Source: Nemania diffusa
Taxonomy: Eukaryota > Ascomycota > Sordariomycetes > Xylariales > Xylariaceae
DNA length: 64,000 bases
Reading direction: 5' to 3'
Assembly: GCA_038501195.1 (NCBI GenBank)
Contig: JBBPUQ010000010.1
Location: 3,036,001 to 3,100,000, forward strand
Shown: one piece after another, positions 1 to 12,111 of the stretch
Numbering within the stretch: the first letter of the stretch is position 1
How the letters are laid out: each line of letters opens with the position of its first letter
Program-made: the position numbers and the translations under genes
The notes under the pieces: generated by a model
Seen by the model: only the letters and a program-made list of their open reading frames with translations
Database searches by the model: none
Told to the model about the DNA's origin: nothing

Positions 1-2503
1 TATTATTGGTGGCTGAGAGCCTAGTAGGGCAGAGATAGAGTATAAGTTGAAGTGAAAGATACGATGAGATATATTTAGGTATAAGTGTACGCAAGATACT
101 GCGTATGCTGCCAATGATGGAGTATGTAGGATTAGCAAGTTTGCCATGGCAGGATGTGATACACTAGGTACACTACTATACACTATCTACAGTGTAGTGT
201 ATCGCAGTTGTCATTCTGGGGTCAGAATGGAACAAGAACCGTGAACAAGGAGCAGGCAGTGGATAGTGCACAGTAGGTTCCTCCCTGATAGGTGTTGCCC
301 AGCTTTATTTAGTAGATCCCTATGGTCAAAGTTAAAGAAACGATAAGGAGCACCTATCAACAGTTGCGACCTAATACATCGAGGTATCTACGCATACGCA
401 TCGGTACTGAGGTGGGCTTGGAGGACCCACAGTTGGAGTTTTGACAAAGAAGTCATGTTCTCAGACAGGGAGCCAATTATCTAACAACTTGAAATCTGAT
501 AAGAAGCATAGGTACAGAGTAGGCGAGTTATCTCTTGTAGACCCCCACTTAATCCTCTATATGAACAGCATCACCGAAATTAAAACCTCTATATATATGT
601 GAGATAAGTATGTAGGCAGTGTTACTCTTATAGCATTGCCGAATTACAGCTGGATTGTATCATATATATATGCCCTTCCTTTTGACCCAATGAAAAAGAA
701 GAATGCCTATCGCGGAACTCTGATAAACAACAGCCCATGATTACTACATACGCCAGCATGCAGCTTCTGCGCCGAGGTGCTGATGTCATCGTCTTTATTG
801 CTCTACTTCGCCACATGGGAGACGAAAGAACTCCGAACTACGGGATCCAGTCCCGAACACACGGTCTGTATTGCTCCACGTCGATTGGGTCGCTCCTCTA
901 GCTCCGCTACTCAGCTCAGCACCTAGCCGCACGTCTGGTGCTCGTTAAGCTCATCATCCCCGTCTCTGCCCCTCTTTCCCCGCTGCGACACGTTATTATT
1001 AATGGGGTACCAGTAGGACCAGTAGGTACTATCGTAAACTATCCCACCGGGGCTTCTACCGAAACACAAGTTTAAAGACATTGGAACCTATCTAGAATAC
1101 ACGTTACGAGTAAAACCATGGTAAGCTAACTACTTAGCTTCCTCGCAGTCCATGTGAAATAAGTATCACTATATAGATCTTTTCGATGAGGAGCTTGTAG
1201 CCTCGTGTTTCTTCCAATTCAACTAGACAAAAGGGTCTATAAATGTTTCACTGCTGCGCAAATCTTGTTTTCTGGGGTGGTGCTTGATTAAATATCATAA
1301 ACAAGTACGTTTATCAAGTGCGAGTTTAATGACCTGCGACTTCACACACATTACAGTTATCAGGTCCCCAGCAATTCATTATTGTAAGTCACAACTCGCA
1401 GAAGTTCAACTAATGCCACGCCAACTAGTCCTCCTAAAAACCCCATGTTATTTTGTTAGGCAGCAGGGGCTGTGTTGCAAACAAACACGAGAAAAGAAAC
1501 CTCGCAACGTCCCATCTCCTCTCTTGCAGCGCAGGGTTAGTCAGCATGCATGTAAGCATCCTCAACTTCTGGGATAGGCAGCTAGATCTAAGACAACAAT
1601 AGAGCTAGACTCAGCCGGAAGCGCTGTGGGCTTTTTGAATTATAACTGTCTTAATAGTAAATTCGAAGCCCCGAGTACGCAAGAGATATCTATCTTAACC
1701 ACCGAGGTCGGGATGGTTAAGAATATCCAGGCGAATCTTTGATCCTTGCTATTTAGTCTAGCTAAATACCTCCATCGGTAAAACCGGAGATCCGCGTTAA
1801 CAGAATTAACCTCGTCTAAACAATGTTCCCCAGTCTACGAACTCTATAGATATCAGATGCGGCTCTTCACCCCCCGGTATGGCGCGATTGAGACCACTGG
1901 TGAAATGATCTGAGATAGACAAGTATTGTTAACGAAGCGTCAACGGTGTCTTCAATCAACTTGTCGACAAGCTCCCCTGCATCTAGAGCGACACTATACC
2001 AGAAACGCGTCTAGGTATACCAATGCTTCAGAACAGCCTCAAGTGCCGAATGCTCAGACATGCGGGGAAGCGGGGAAGTGCTTACTCTTACCATATGCGG
2101 ATTATGAACTGTTTCCTAAACATGACACGAGGATTACCATGAGGCACCCATCCATGAGCACGCAGTGGTTTCCGTTGAATCGTATCATACTTACCGTGTC
2201 CCCGAGATATACCGAGGCATACATGGTTTTCAACAAGTGTTTCCAAGTGACCCCGTTTTAGACGTCGACCCTTGTGAATAACTACTCAAGTCGAGCTCTT
2301 TGTATTCTTTTAGATATGATCTGTTCCTGAACTATCTAGTTCGAAGGAATATATGCACAATCGGACCTTTGAAGAATCCATAGCTTCTCGCATCAAATTG
2401 GTAGTACTAGGCTAGATAACTGACCGAGACACAGCATACGGAACGAGTGTGACCTGCTGAATTGGGATCAAGTATTACTCTTCTCGGACAAAAGAGCCAC
2501 AAG
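1..2503. other. Intergenic region, left edge, no gene seen
   Basis: No reading frame here has convincing protein character, splice-linked exons or recognisable motifs; the short open frames present are compatible with chance. A small imperfect hairpin lies near the left edge, with nine-base arms at 158-166 and 195-203. A short stretch near 391-412 resembles part of a fungal 5S rRNA gene but is too short to call. I see nothing else to annotate. Confidence 0.6.
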
Positions 2504-4769
2504 ATGTCTAATACCCAGGATCAGAAACCAGGGGCAAATATTACCACAGGCTCAGCAACCTTCAACCTCAAGGACAAGCCATTAGATGGCCACCGCCGGA
2601 TGAAAGTCCGCGTGATCGGAGCAGGTTACTCCGGGATCTATCTCGGGATTCGGATCCCACAGCGGCTCCGAAATATCGATCTACAGATCTACGAGAAGAA
2701 CGAGGCCGTCGGCGGCACGTGGTGGGTGAATAGGTACCCAGGTAATGCGCCTCCGCTTTTATCCGGGGACGGCCTCTCCCATCGATGGTGTGCTGACGGT
2801 TGCCAGGGGTTGCCTGTGACGTGCCGTCGCACTCGTACCAGTATGCGTTTAACCCGAACCCGGACTGGTCGTCGGTTTACGCGCCGGGGCACGAGATATG
2901 TGCCTATCTGCAGGATACGGCGGAGAGATTCGGTGCTATGAGATTCATAAAACTCTCGCATGAGATAGTATCCTGCACATGGGATAATGAGGTTAAGAAA
3001 TGGTAGGTTCTGCAAATGAATTGCGAGGAGAACGTGGGTTGATAAAAGGGGTGAAGAGGGGGATGAAGCTAACTGAATATCAGGATCCTGATTGTGCGAA
3101 GAACAGACACGGGGGAGACCTTCCAAGACGATGCCGATGTTTTAGTTGGGGCTCGAGGTAGCCTTAGCAACCCATCATGGCCCGATATACCCGGCCTAAA
3201 AGATTTCGCCGGGGAAGTCATGCATTCGGCTCTCTGGAATGACGAGTATGAGCAACTCCTTCATCCTGGCTGGGTCCGAGTGATAGACTAAGGAATGAAT
3301 GAAATAGTTACGACTTTAGGAATAAACACGTCGGCATCATAGGCAATGGCTCGAGTGCTATACAAATCGTACCAAGCCTACAGAGGGTCGAGGGTACTCG
3401 ACTTTCCTGTTTCGTAAGAAGCAAAACTTGGATTCTGAATCCTTTCGGCGATGGTGAGGCCAGGCCCCTCAGCTGTCGTTTTCATTATCCGGGCTCTCAT
3501 ACTAACAAAGTCTGGAGTTGTGATGAGAAAGTTAGGATTAGATGCCGGGAAATTTGAATGTAAGCTACTATTAGCTATGCCGTGTGGACTTTCTCTAATA
3601 GCTCGTAGTTTCACTCGAGCAACGCCAGGAATTTGCCCAGGATCCAGAGAAGTTTTTTAACTTTCGGAAAACAATCGAGCTAGATGGAAACGTGATCCAC
3701 GAGGTCACTTTAAGAGATTCTGGCATGCAACGCGGCGGAGTAGCGTTATTTCGTGAGGCGATGCAGGGGCGCCTCGCATCGAAGCCAGAGATTGCCGAAT
3801 TCCTGATTCCATCTTTTGGGATTGGCTGCCGACGGCCGACGCCGTGAGTGATTTCCGGGGTTATCATTCTCTTCTTCCTGACAGTATTTGGTCTTTGGGC
3901 CGAGGCCATGTCCCCAAGCTTCCTACAGTTTGAAGCACTCATATCTCACCCTCAAAATAGCAATAGCTGACTCCAAGTGTTGCAGTGGGCCGGGCTACCT
4001 AGAAGCGCTGTGCGAGAGCAACGTGGACTTCATCACTGACGAAATCGAAGCCATAACGTCGAAGGGCGTGAAACTCCTAACTGGGCGCGAGGTATCCCTA
4101 GATGTCCTGGTGTGTGCAACAGGGTTCCAGGCCTCAAAAGCACCGCCTTTCACCATTACCGGACGAGGAGGCCTAGCACTTGCCGAGCGCTTCGTGCCGT
4201 TCCCCGAAGCATATCTCTCGGTAGCCGTGGATTCCTTCCCAAACTACTTCATCATGCTAGGTCCCAACTCAGCGATCGGGGCCGGGTCGCTGAACGCCAT
4301 CCTCGAGGCCGAAGGTGATTATATCGTCAAGTGCATCCGCAAGCTGCAGAAAGAGGACTACGCGACTATGACGGTCAAGCCGGAACGGGTCCGCGACTGG
4401 CGCGAATACTGCCACGAGTACTTCAAGAAAACCGTTTATACGGATAAGTGCAATAGCTGGTATAAGAGCGATGGTGGAAAGGGAGACAGGATCATTGGGC
4501 TTTGGCCTGGCAGCTGTCTGCACGCGGTTGAGGCGCTGCGCGCTCCTCGGTGGGAGGATTTCGATTGGGAAAGTCGCGATGGGAATATGCTGCGTTGGCT
4601 AGGCAATGGATGGAGTGTCACTCACACCAAGGCTGACGAAGGCCAGGGCAACGGGCAGGCATATCAGGGTGACCCTGCGTGGTATCTTGAGCCTAAATTC
4701 TTAAGCGTGCCTTTGGAGCCACGACCCGAGGAAGACCCAGAGTTCAAGATGCGGCCATTTTCGCATTGA
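2504..4769 (+). CDS. Baeyer-Villiger-type FAD monooxygenase, seven exons
   Basis: Predicted flavoprotein that uses NADPH and O2 to insert oxygen next to a ketone, or does a related oxygenation; the substrate is unknown. Spliced model: 2504-2741, 2807-3002, 3084-3245, 3320-3453, 3518-3559, 3609-3843, 3986-4769, giving 596 residues, usual for fungal members. Seen directly: FAD Rossmann motif GAGYSG (about residues 39-44), GGTWW with RYPG just after, the Baeyer-Villiger fingerprint FAGEVMHSALW (186-196) that fits FxGxxxHxxxW, and the NADPH Rossmann motif GNGSSA (207-212). The first, second and last introns have clear branch sites. The third intron is least certain: its GTATGA donor makes the protein about three residues shorter than relatives. 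A TTG-initiated extension exists upstream, but the first ATG at 2504 fits better. It stands alone here, about 45 kb from the PKS, so a shared pathway is not implied. Confidence 0.9.
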
Positions 4770-5965
4770 GGTGCCGACGTAGCGCTTTGTTTGTCATAGC
4801 CTTAGGACATATTAAAGTGTTGTTTCCGGTACATCCTTGCTCTAGTGTTCTCGCCTCCCCTCGACCCTAAGCTATCGCAGGTATTCTACCCGAAACCCCT
4901 CTCCGATTAAGCTCAAGAGCGATGGTCGGCTATATAGCCGAAGAGTGGCTGTCTCGTATATAAAGCTAGTACATAACACACGGTCATGATGCAAGGTAAC
5001 GTCACTAATTATCACGTTGCTAGTAAATCCTGTTGCCTACTTAATGTCGCAGTCCCCATCTCAAGGCAAGCTACCCAAGATTTGCTCTTAGAAGGAACGT
5101 GGTATCTGAGTGTCCATTTAGATAAACCCCTCGATAATGCGGGTAACATACATATAGGTAACTTTGGTATCACGACTGGGGGCATTGGTACATACGTACC
5201 CTACAATCTTTTGTATGCTTGTAGGTATTGTAGAGACTCAATAAAACAAGAACTTCCCACTAAGATAAAATAAACAAAATTCTCGTCGGCTGAATCGTAT
5301 CATTTGTCTACAATAACACTAGACCAACCTAGTCTACTGTCTGCACCCCAGTTGTTTAACCGTTGCAGCTGAAAGATTGCCTGCCGTATGCCGCTAAACG
5401 CGCCAAGAAAAGGAACGGGTATCAGAGATTTAGAGCCCCAGGATGAATCTACAGCGCGTACTCTTTTTCATTCGATCATGGATCGCTATGCACAGCATCG
5501 GGCACCAACATATCGATACTCAGTCATGCGACGCAACGAAAGCGTCACATCTCAACGGAGCGAATTGGCGAGGTACTTAAGCATGTGAGTTGTACAAGCT
5601 GATTCAAGCCAGGGATCTCAGCCCCTGATCGCCAGGCCTAGATAGATCTGCCGCGCTGATCATCCGCAACTAGTTGACCTAGATAGTCTAGTGTATACAC
5701 CAAGATAAAGCAAGCATGTAAGCAATAAATAAATAGGGTCGAGACTCTCGACCTATTTTCGTTTCAGCTCGTCCTCTCGCCGGACTAAACGACAATCTTT
5801 GCCATTTTCTCTCGCGCGTGGTTTTTCTTTCTCCGGATTTCCAAAACCCGGGTTACTTCCATCTACCTCCTGCCAGTTGGCATCTTACGGTCTACCGCAA
5901 CGCTACACACCTTGTCGGGGGTAATCGGGAAAGCCAAAAGAAAATACCAAAAATATCCGGTAGTA
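4770..5965. other. Intergenic region
   Basis: Spacer between the monooxygenase and the next gene. Open frames of 95 codons (4986-5273) and 66 codons (5388-5588) lie here, but neither shows motifs, a family resemblance or clear splice partners, so I do not call them genes. The last 150 bases are pyrimidine-rich and probably hold the promoter and leader of the 5966 gene. Confidence 0.5.
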
Positions 5966-6526
5966 ATGAAGGCGTTCTTCCTCATCCCGGCCTCGCTGGC
6001 GAGTCTGGTGCTTGCCTACGCCGCGTCGCCGCCCTCCGTCTACATCCTCATGCCAAGTGATCCCGCCCTAACGGCCATGTCCTCGGCGCTCAACACTCTC
6101 GGATACAAGTACTCCGAGTCCACAGGTAGCAGCGGCGCCCCAGACCTCGGTTTAGATCCCCGCACATTCGCTGTCCTGGAGCCGGGGGCCGCGTACAGGA
6201 ACATCTCGCGCGACAACCCGGGGGCGAGGTTCATCCTGCCGGCCGGCGCCGCTCCTGCGGTAGACGCCGCGTATTATTCGTGGCTGCGCGTGTTTTCGCA
6301 AGGGCGGCAAGGACGGGCCAAGGACGCGCCGTCTGACAGCGCCGCTGTCCGCGCTTTTTTCGCCGAGATGGAGAAGGAGGATGCCGGCGGCAGGGGCGCC
6401 TCGTGGTTTCTCGAGCTCGACGTCTCCGCGCGCGACCAAGCCCAGATCTGGGTCGAGCTGTGCGACTTCCTGGGGCTCGGGTATAGCGTGGTGGAAAGAC
6501 TGAGGCTGTGGCGCTTCCCGCAGTGA
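5966..6526 (+). CDS. Small protein with N-terminal signal/anchor, possibly sulfotransferase-like
   Basis: Intronless frame of 186 residues, much richer in G+C than its flanks, which supports real coding. The open frame extends upstream only through a TTG, so the ATG at 5966 is taken as the start. The N-terminus is a hydrophobic segment (MKAFFLIPASLASLVLAYAA) that looks like a signal peptide or signal anchor ending at AYA-A. The rest is a compact alpha/beta-looking sequence ending in WVELCDFLGLGYSVVERLRL. That C-terminus faintly resembles the closing part of fungal P-loop sulfotransferase-family proteins (W-x-LC-x-FLG), and the PSVYILMPSDPALTAMSSAL segment sits where their nucleotide loop would be, but the loop itself is not canonical. 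The assignment is therefore inference; a conserved hypothetical secreted protein is equally possible. No neighbour suggests a pathway. Confidence 0.6.
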   Translation: MKAFFLIPASLASLVLAYAASPPSVYILMPSDPALTAMSSALNTLGYKYSESTGSSGAPDLGLDPRTFAVLEPGAAYRNISRDNPGARFILPAGAAPAVDAAYYSWLRVFSQGRQGRAKDAPSDSAAVRAFFAEMEKEDAGGRGASWFLELDVSARDQAQIWVELCDFLGLGYSVVERLRLWRFPQ

Positions 6527-8433
6527 GACCCGATTGGTGCTTTCTGCTAGAAGACAGAAACCTTGGAAGATCCCGGCCAAGTCGGTCGATGTTGGCGTTG
6601 GTGGGCGATGGCGTTGAAGACCCGATGACATGGACGTGCTCACCGCCATTCGCAGCCACCGACAGGGTGGTGGCAATATTAACCCATAAACGATAAACGT
6701 CAGACGTGTGCGTAGGCATGTCGCCTCTGGTGGATCTCCACATCGACAGCTCAGTAGAGCTGAGACTGCGCCAAGATTGTGGGTATGGGTATTTCGACTG
6801 CGTGCTGTAGTTGTAAGCCTCGATGCGGCCTAATGGCCACGCGGACGCGAATCACGCTGCATTTGCCGGGGATCAGCTCGACCCGTACTCGATGTAGACA
6901 ACGGTAACTGGGAATCACGGGTTCTCAAGAAGCTGCGAATAGATCGATCTTAAAGAGCCCTGTCGCGAAGTTGCAATCGTTCTCAACCGAACACAGCGCA
7001 AAATGCATTGTGCAGAGTAGCTACAGACCCGGAACCCGATTCACAAGGAATCATCCTCTGTATTCATTTTTGGCTATAGGGTCAGCTCAGTAGGATTACC
7101 TATAGTAGGATTCTCTACACATATAGCCATGCACTTACTCCACGCGATGATTTGAAGACGATGGGTCTTTCTCACGTCAGAATAGAGAGGATGATTACAG
7201 TAGGTCGTGCCTTAAGGTTGCATATCTAGTAATAAACATACCGAAATATCTCCTTCTCCTCTAGACCATAAAGTACGTAGGAAACCCCAATATCAGAGGC
7301 GAAAGATTACCTTGCCATATGACTAGTCTTAAAAATGTGACGATTTCTAGAGTGATGAAGCTTGCCGTATCTACCGCGCATCACGTGATACCTCTCAGCA
7401 ACACCATTTATTAGACGTGGTGGAAAGACTTAATCTTTCTCGGCAATAGCTCTGATAGGATAATCGAAGTAGCTCTGATCAAGAAGCTTAGGCATGACCA
7501 CTATGCTGGAGCCCAGCTGACCTGATATAGATAGCTAAGTGTTATAGTCTGCTGTAGGCAACAGCCACACAAAGCTAAGCAAGGATGTTTAACCTTACTA
7601 TATGGGCCTCGGGAAAGAAGCAGGCTAGTAGAATCGAAGCAGTTCAAACCCCGTAGGTAGGAAGTTGAGGAATAAACAGACTGCCCATCTGGGTCAGAAA
7701 AGGCTGAAAGACCTTTGAGGCCTATAAGGGTATTGTGAACAAGAACATACTTTGGGCCCTTGTTGCACACGAGTCAAGGAGGTTCTTGCTCTTCTTCAGG
7801 TGTTTAAAGGACTTACATATTGTGACAACTTAATGTCAAAAGAAGATTACTTAGGTACCTATTAGCTAAAATATTAGGTAGTGTGAACAAACCGAATGCC
7901 CACTGGATGTTCAACTGTCGGATAATACTAGTATAACCACACTACATGCCAACAAGTAGTTTTGTGATTGAATCTAGCATATGTTAAACCTTTCGTTCAT
8001 GCAGTACCTTCCTTCAAATATTGTGTAACCTTGATGTGAGCTTTCCTCCCAGATTTAACACTACATGAAAGATGTCAGAGTTATCAGGAACTCTCTGTAA
8101 ATTCACTACAACAAAAATGTTAATAAGGTAAGTGTGAATTGAGTCTAGCAAAGGCAAGTGACATGCACATTCACTATGCTGTCCAAGAGAATATACCGAA
8201 AAGCAGAAGAGGCAAGAGCGATGAATCACATATATCTAGAACCACATGTTTGCACAAGACACCCTGCACAATCAACAGCCTAGGGAGAAAGCAACATCTT
8301 TTGCAGAACTGTACCTCCAGCATCCGATAGAAGAACAGGCAACAGTAGCAGCAAAACATGCACTACCCACCAACACCCACAGTAGCCTCCCAAGAACGCC
8401 GTCAGAATCCCACCTCTCGTCATAATCACCACC
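6527..8433. other. Intergenic region
   Basis: About 1.9 kb without a supportable gene. An 89-codon frame on the minus strand (7501-7770) has no recognisable motif and ordinary composition, so it is not called. No transposon ends or tRNA-like folds were noticed. Confidence 0.5.
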
Positions 8434-9046
8434 ATGGGAGACGCAGTGGTGGAGAAAAAGAGAAATGAGTGGATTAAGCAGATGGCGGAGAGCGGTGATA
8501 TGGCGGCTACGGCCAACCTCATCCTTCGACGGAATAGGCGACTGGTCAAGAAGCCGGACGGCACGGGTCTACAGCAGATAGTGTGGGGCAAGCCCGATGC
8601 CGCGACAGACCAAGAGCCTCAGTATTTCCACGACGGCCAGACTGTTAGTCAGCGTATAGACAGGGTGATCTTCGCCTTCGATGCTTTTGTTAGTAAGTTA
8701 ATCCTTTGAGTCGTGTTGGCGCCAGCCCGGCGTATTTCTAGAACTCTTGAAACAGCAGTTACTGACTCCAAGCCTTGCAGTCGGTCGATCCCTCTTTAAT
8801 CAATCCCTTGCCGTGTACACGTTGGCTCAATTAGAGCAGTGCCGGGAGCGATGGGAGAAAGAGCTCGGTCCCCTTGCGGATCCTCAATTCTCTGCCTCGC
8901 AATTCGAAAGCAATACCGACCAAAGTGACAACACTGGCAGTGATAAAGCAGAGGAAAATTCTGAAGACGACGATGACGCAAGTGATAGACCCATTAAGAA
9001 TAAGGGAAAGAAGAAGTATAAGAAGAGAAAGCCTCGAGTAAAGTGA
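8434..9046 (+). CDS. Hypothetical protein with acidic-basic tail, two exons
   Basis: Spliced model 8434-8692 joined to 8781-9046, 174 residues; the 88 bp intron has a GTAAGT donor and a good branch site (ACTGAC) before TTGCAG. The start ATG lies in a purine context (CACCATGGG), close to an ideal eukaryotic start. The protein is mostly helical-looking: a charged N-terminal third (VEKKRNEWIKQ), a middle with GQTVSQRIDRVIFAFDAFVI and LFNQSLAVYTLAQLEQCRER, and a C-terminal acidic run followed by a lysine-rich end (KKKYKKRK). The basic end could be a nuclear localisation signal. I do not recognise the family and propose no function. It is convergent with the Clr5-domain gene, with stop codons about 180 bases apart. 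Confidence 0.6.
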
Positions 9047-9224
9047 GAATGGCACTGGGAAAGCAGATGAGGAATAATAAATTAAGTGGATAGCTTGATA
9101 AAAGGATGCGATCAAGTGTTCGTAACATGCTCAATAGGTTCTCTAAAGCCAGGACATGAAGAAGCTAATAAGGGGAAAATAATGTCAAAAGATAAAATAT
9201 TTCTAAGCATAATTGTCCTATACC

Positions 9225-10947
9225 CTAAACGCCTGTAGATTCTTCATGACATAAATCGTGATGCTCTATCATAATCGTCGAAGCCGATGGATCCCATGTC
9301 TCGCTGCTCGCATCCGAGCCTATGCGAATGATAGTCACCTTCGAGCTCGTTTCAGAGTCGGTTCCTATCGAAGTATCCTGATAATCGGTCCATGTGATGG
9401 AGTCTAGCTTGCGAAGGGCATTTAGCCTTTCCGCTCGTATACCTTCGGCCTGAAGGGGCTCTTGTCTGTATAGGTAAAACGTTTCCAGATGAAAGAGAGC
9501 CTCGCATACGCAGTCACGGGACCCAGTCAGCTTCGCCGCCTGTACAGAATCCATATATGCTTTCTCAGCGGCGGTAAAGTCTCCCCTCGTCAATCGGATG
9601 TATCCCAGCCAAACACAGCGAAATGCATTATCCTTGTGAGAAAGATTCGAAATGTCTAGTTGAGATAAGGTGTCATCTGCCTTGTCTAGCTGACCGTCGG
9701 CGATATTCAATTTGCAGATCGCTAACGCGTATTCAAGCTTTAGCGTTGCCATTATAGCGGGATCGATATTCTTGTCGTCGACTTTAGATAACTGCCGCTC
9801 AAGATTCTCGACTTGGGCCTTGGGATCCTTCTGTCGCTCAACGGCATCGAAGTATAATAGATAAACCTCCGTTGACAAGGAATGACTTGTACCGAGGCGT
9901 CCGTCAAATTCAGACACGCACTGTGCAAGTACAACCTCGATCGCTTTGGTTCTCTCAGCGGCTGGTACTTCAAGAAAAGTCTGCCAAAAGTTGGACAGGG
10001 CATGGTCTCGACCGTATAAAGCTTTAGCAAGATCTGAGCAGAATTGTAAAATAATGCCCTGTATCTCTTTCCGATTAATAAGTTCGAGGCGAGCAGCAAT
10101 GCAGAGTATTCTAGGTACCATCTCTGGCGGGGGGTTCTTGAAGACTCGAATTAGTAGACTAAAGGGAGCATCTAGCGCGTGTCGTATAGCGACGGGTTCG
10201 ACCTGACGACCAACGGACAGTGCTGCTGTCATACACCGGTCTAGCAGAGACTTTAGAAGCTCCGCAGGACCTCGTTGTCCTCTAGCGCTCCAACATTGAC
10301 TCCCAGACCGAACCCACGTACCCGATTCGAAGCCCTGGGACATATAGGCTTGAAAAAACCGTATTAAGTCCTCGTGATGTTTACTGGTAGATTTCGGCAT
10401 GACTTCTGGTATCTTTTCCTTCGCATTCTCTTGTTGTTCGTGTAAGTTTGAAAGGGATTCTGACGGAGCGGGAGTACGGCAGCTGACATCCCGAATTGCA
10501 TCTGAGTGGGGCTCCTCTCCGGCCTCAAGCTTTGCGTAGAGCGATGGATTCCGGGAGATATATATCTGGAGGCTGTCAATCTCCACTTTCCGGTCTCTCA
10601 CAAAAAAGACAGATCCCTTATTATGCTCCGTGTCTCGCTGTCTTTTTAGGCGAAGGATCTGCAACACCTCGTCAAAGCGTAGGTTCTTGAATGCGTTCCA
10701 AGATGCCAGCTGTCTCTTGTACATGGATATGCTGTTAGAAGTTAGCGAGGCTCTCCATCGTTGGATCGACTTGAGGTCTATCATACGTCGCAGTGAAGTC
10801 GTGCTCATCTTCCATATACTGCCGGACCTCCTCTAGCGTCTTATTCTCCTCGACGTAGAGCCGCACGATGACATCCTGAAACTTGGGCCAATCCTCAGGA
10901 GTCGCATATCGTTTAGAAGACGATGATTCTCCAGATTCTGTTTGCAT
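9225..10947 (-). CDS. Clr5-domain protein, two exons
   Basis: Spliced model on the minus strand: 10787-10947 joined to 9225-10731, 555 residues. The intron (10732-10786, 55 bp) has a GTATGA donor and a CTAAC branch followed by TAACAG. Splicing brings WPKFQDVIVRLYVEENKTLEEV and the EDEHDFTAT stretch next to ISMYKRQLASWNAFKNLR, which together form a Clr5 domain (about residues 18-70): a short helical, probably DNA- or chromatin-binding module named after a fission yeast silencing factor. The remaining 480 residues have no catalytic motif; the C-terminal half looks like helical repeats (possibly TPR-like, around LKLEYALAICKLNIADGQLD and the region after it). Many filamentous fungi have expanded Clr5-domain families, mostly of unknown role. 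It is divergent from PRI2, with about 1.75 kb between start codons. Confidence 0.88.
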
Positions 10948-11873
10948 GACAACGATGACGAGCAGGACTCAACGGATGCGGTACCACGAATAAAAGAAGC
11001 ATCTTGCGACCGATTTAGATGATTTAAAAGCCGGGGTGGCTGTGTGTTTGCCATCGTGTAAGCTAGCCACGAAGCAGAAGGCTATCTCATTCAGGTTATA
11101 GAGGTGAAGCACACTTGATACAAAGCAACGAAAGCGGAGGCGGACGACGCCCCAGGGTATGTCGACATCGACGGTGATTGGCGGGCTCGGCAGGGGGTCG
11201 CCCAATGGGGGAATAAGTCAGCTGCACCGGTCGATTTAGCGTGAACATGCGGGCTGAAAACCACGTTGGTAGGGTTTACAGCAGCTGAAAGCAGCAGCCG
11301 ACATGCAGTAGACTATTGCATCGATTGGCTGTTTGTCGAGGGGTGACCGGGAAAGCCCAGGAAAGACCAGGCAATACGCTTATTCTAGTGCAGCTAGAGG
11401 GATCATGTTCCGTATGTATGTACTCTGTATGCATGTACGTATGGATGTGTGTGTGCTTGCTTGCTTTGGCTTCGCATTGACAGCCAGGCACAGACTGTAT
11501 GTAGCAGATGTTGCGAGCAGTGAGACAAGAGACGCCTCCAAAGCGCTGCTCGGGTCCTGGGGGCGCCATGTTCGACAGGTGGAGGTGACCTGATTGCCGA
11601 TACCTAGTCGACTACCTACCGTTCTGGAAGCTCCCGAGAAGCAAAAGAAGAAGAAGAACATGGGCCATACGTAAGACATGCCTACACGGGACATGTGCCG
11701 CGGCGGGTGATACCTATCTAGATGCCACGACTTGGTTGCAGGGCTCGCATGTTATGACCTTCGCATCTGTGCATCCAACCTGTGCCGCAGCCTGTCTGTG
11801 CCGGGACCCCGTATCGCGCCGCCTACCCTGTACAGTACCATACTTAGTACACGAGGTCGATAAGTTACTAATA

Positions 11874-11902
11874 GTAGCAGCAGCACCAGCAGCAGCAGCA
11901 GC
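11874..11902. repeat. AGC microsatellite
   Basis: Interrupted run of AGC units (with one ACC interruption) in the spacer between the Clr5-domain gene and PRI2. Confidence 0.8.
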
Positions 11903-12111
11903 TTGCTTACTTACAATGCTGCAACTATACATATCGTATCGTATCCTGTGACCGATGGTTGACAAACAGACACCGTAGATCTCTCAATAGCGACGACGCC
12001 TCCGGGTTCCGTCGCATTCCAAGTGACCTGCTGTGCATCCATTTTATTGCCTCTAAAAGCGGGGAGGCGTGACAGATTCGAGCTGTAGCGGTGCGCTATT
12101 CTCGAGCGGCA

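Noticed and set aside
391..412. Short similarity to the 3' part of fungal 5S rRNA (GGTACTGAGGTGGGC)
   Set aside because: Only about 15 bases resemble 5S rRNA; the remaining domains and a terminator T-run in the right place are absent.
3451..3942. Apparent frameshifts and stops inside the monooxygenase gene, suggesting a pseudogene
   Set aside because: Every interruption is removed by a GT-AG intron of normal size, and the spliced total is a multiple of three with all motifs in frame.
5388..5588. 66-codon frame beginning with a plausible ATG
   Set aside because: No recognisable motif, no continuation by splicing that improves it, and AT-rich non-coding flanks; could be chance.
7501..7770. 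89-codon minus-strand frame
   Set aside because: No motif or family resemblance and no supporting exons.
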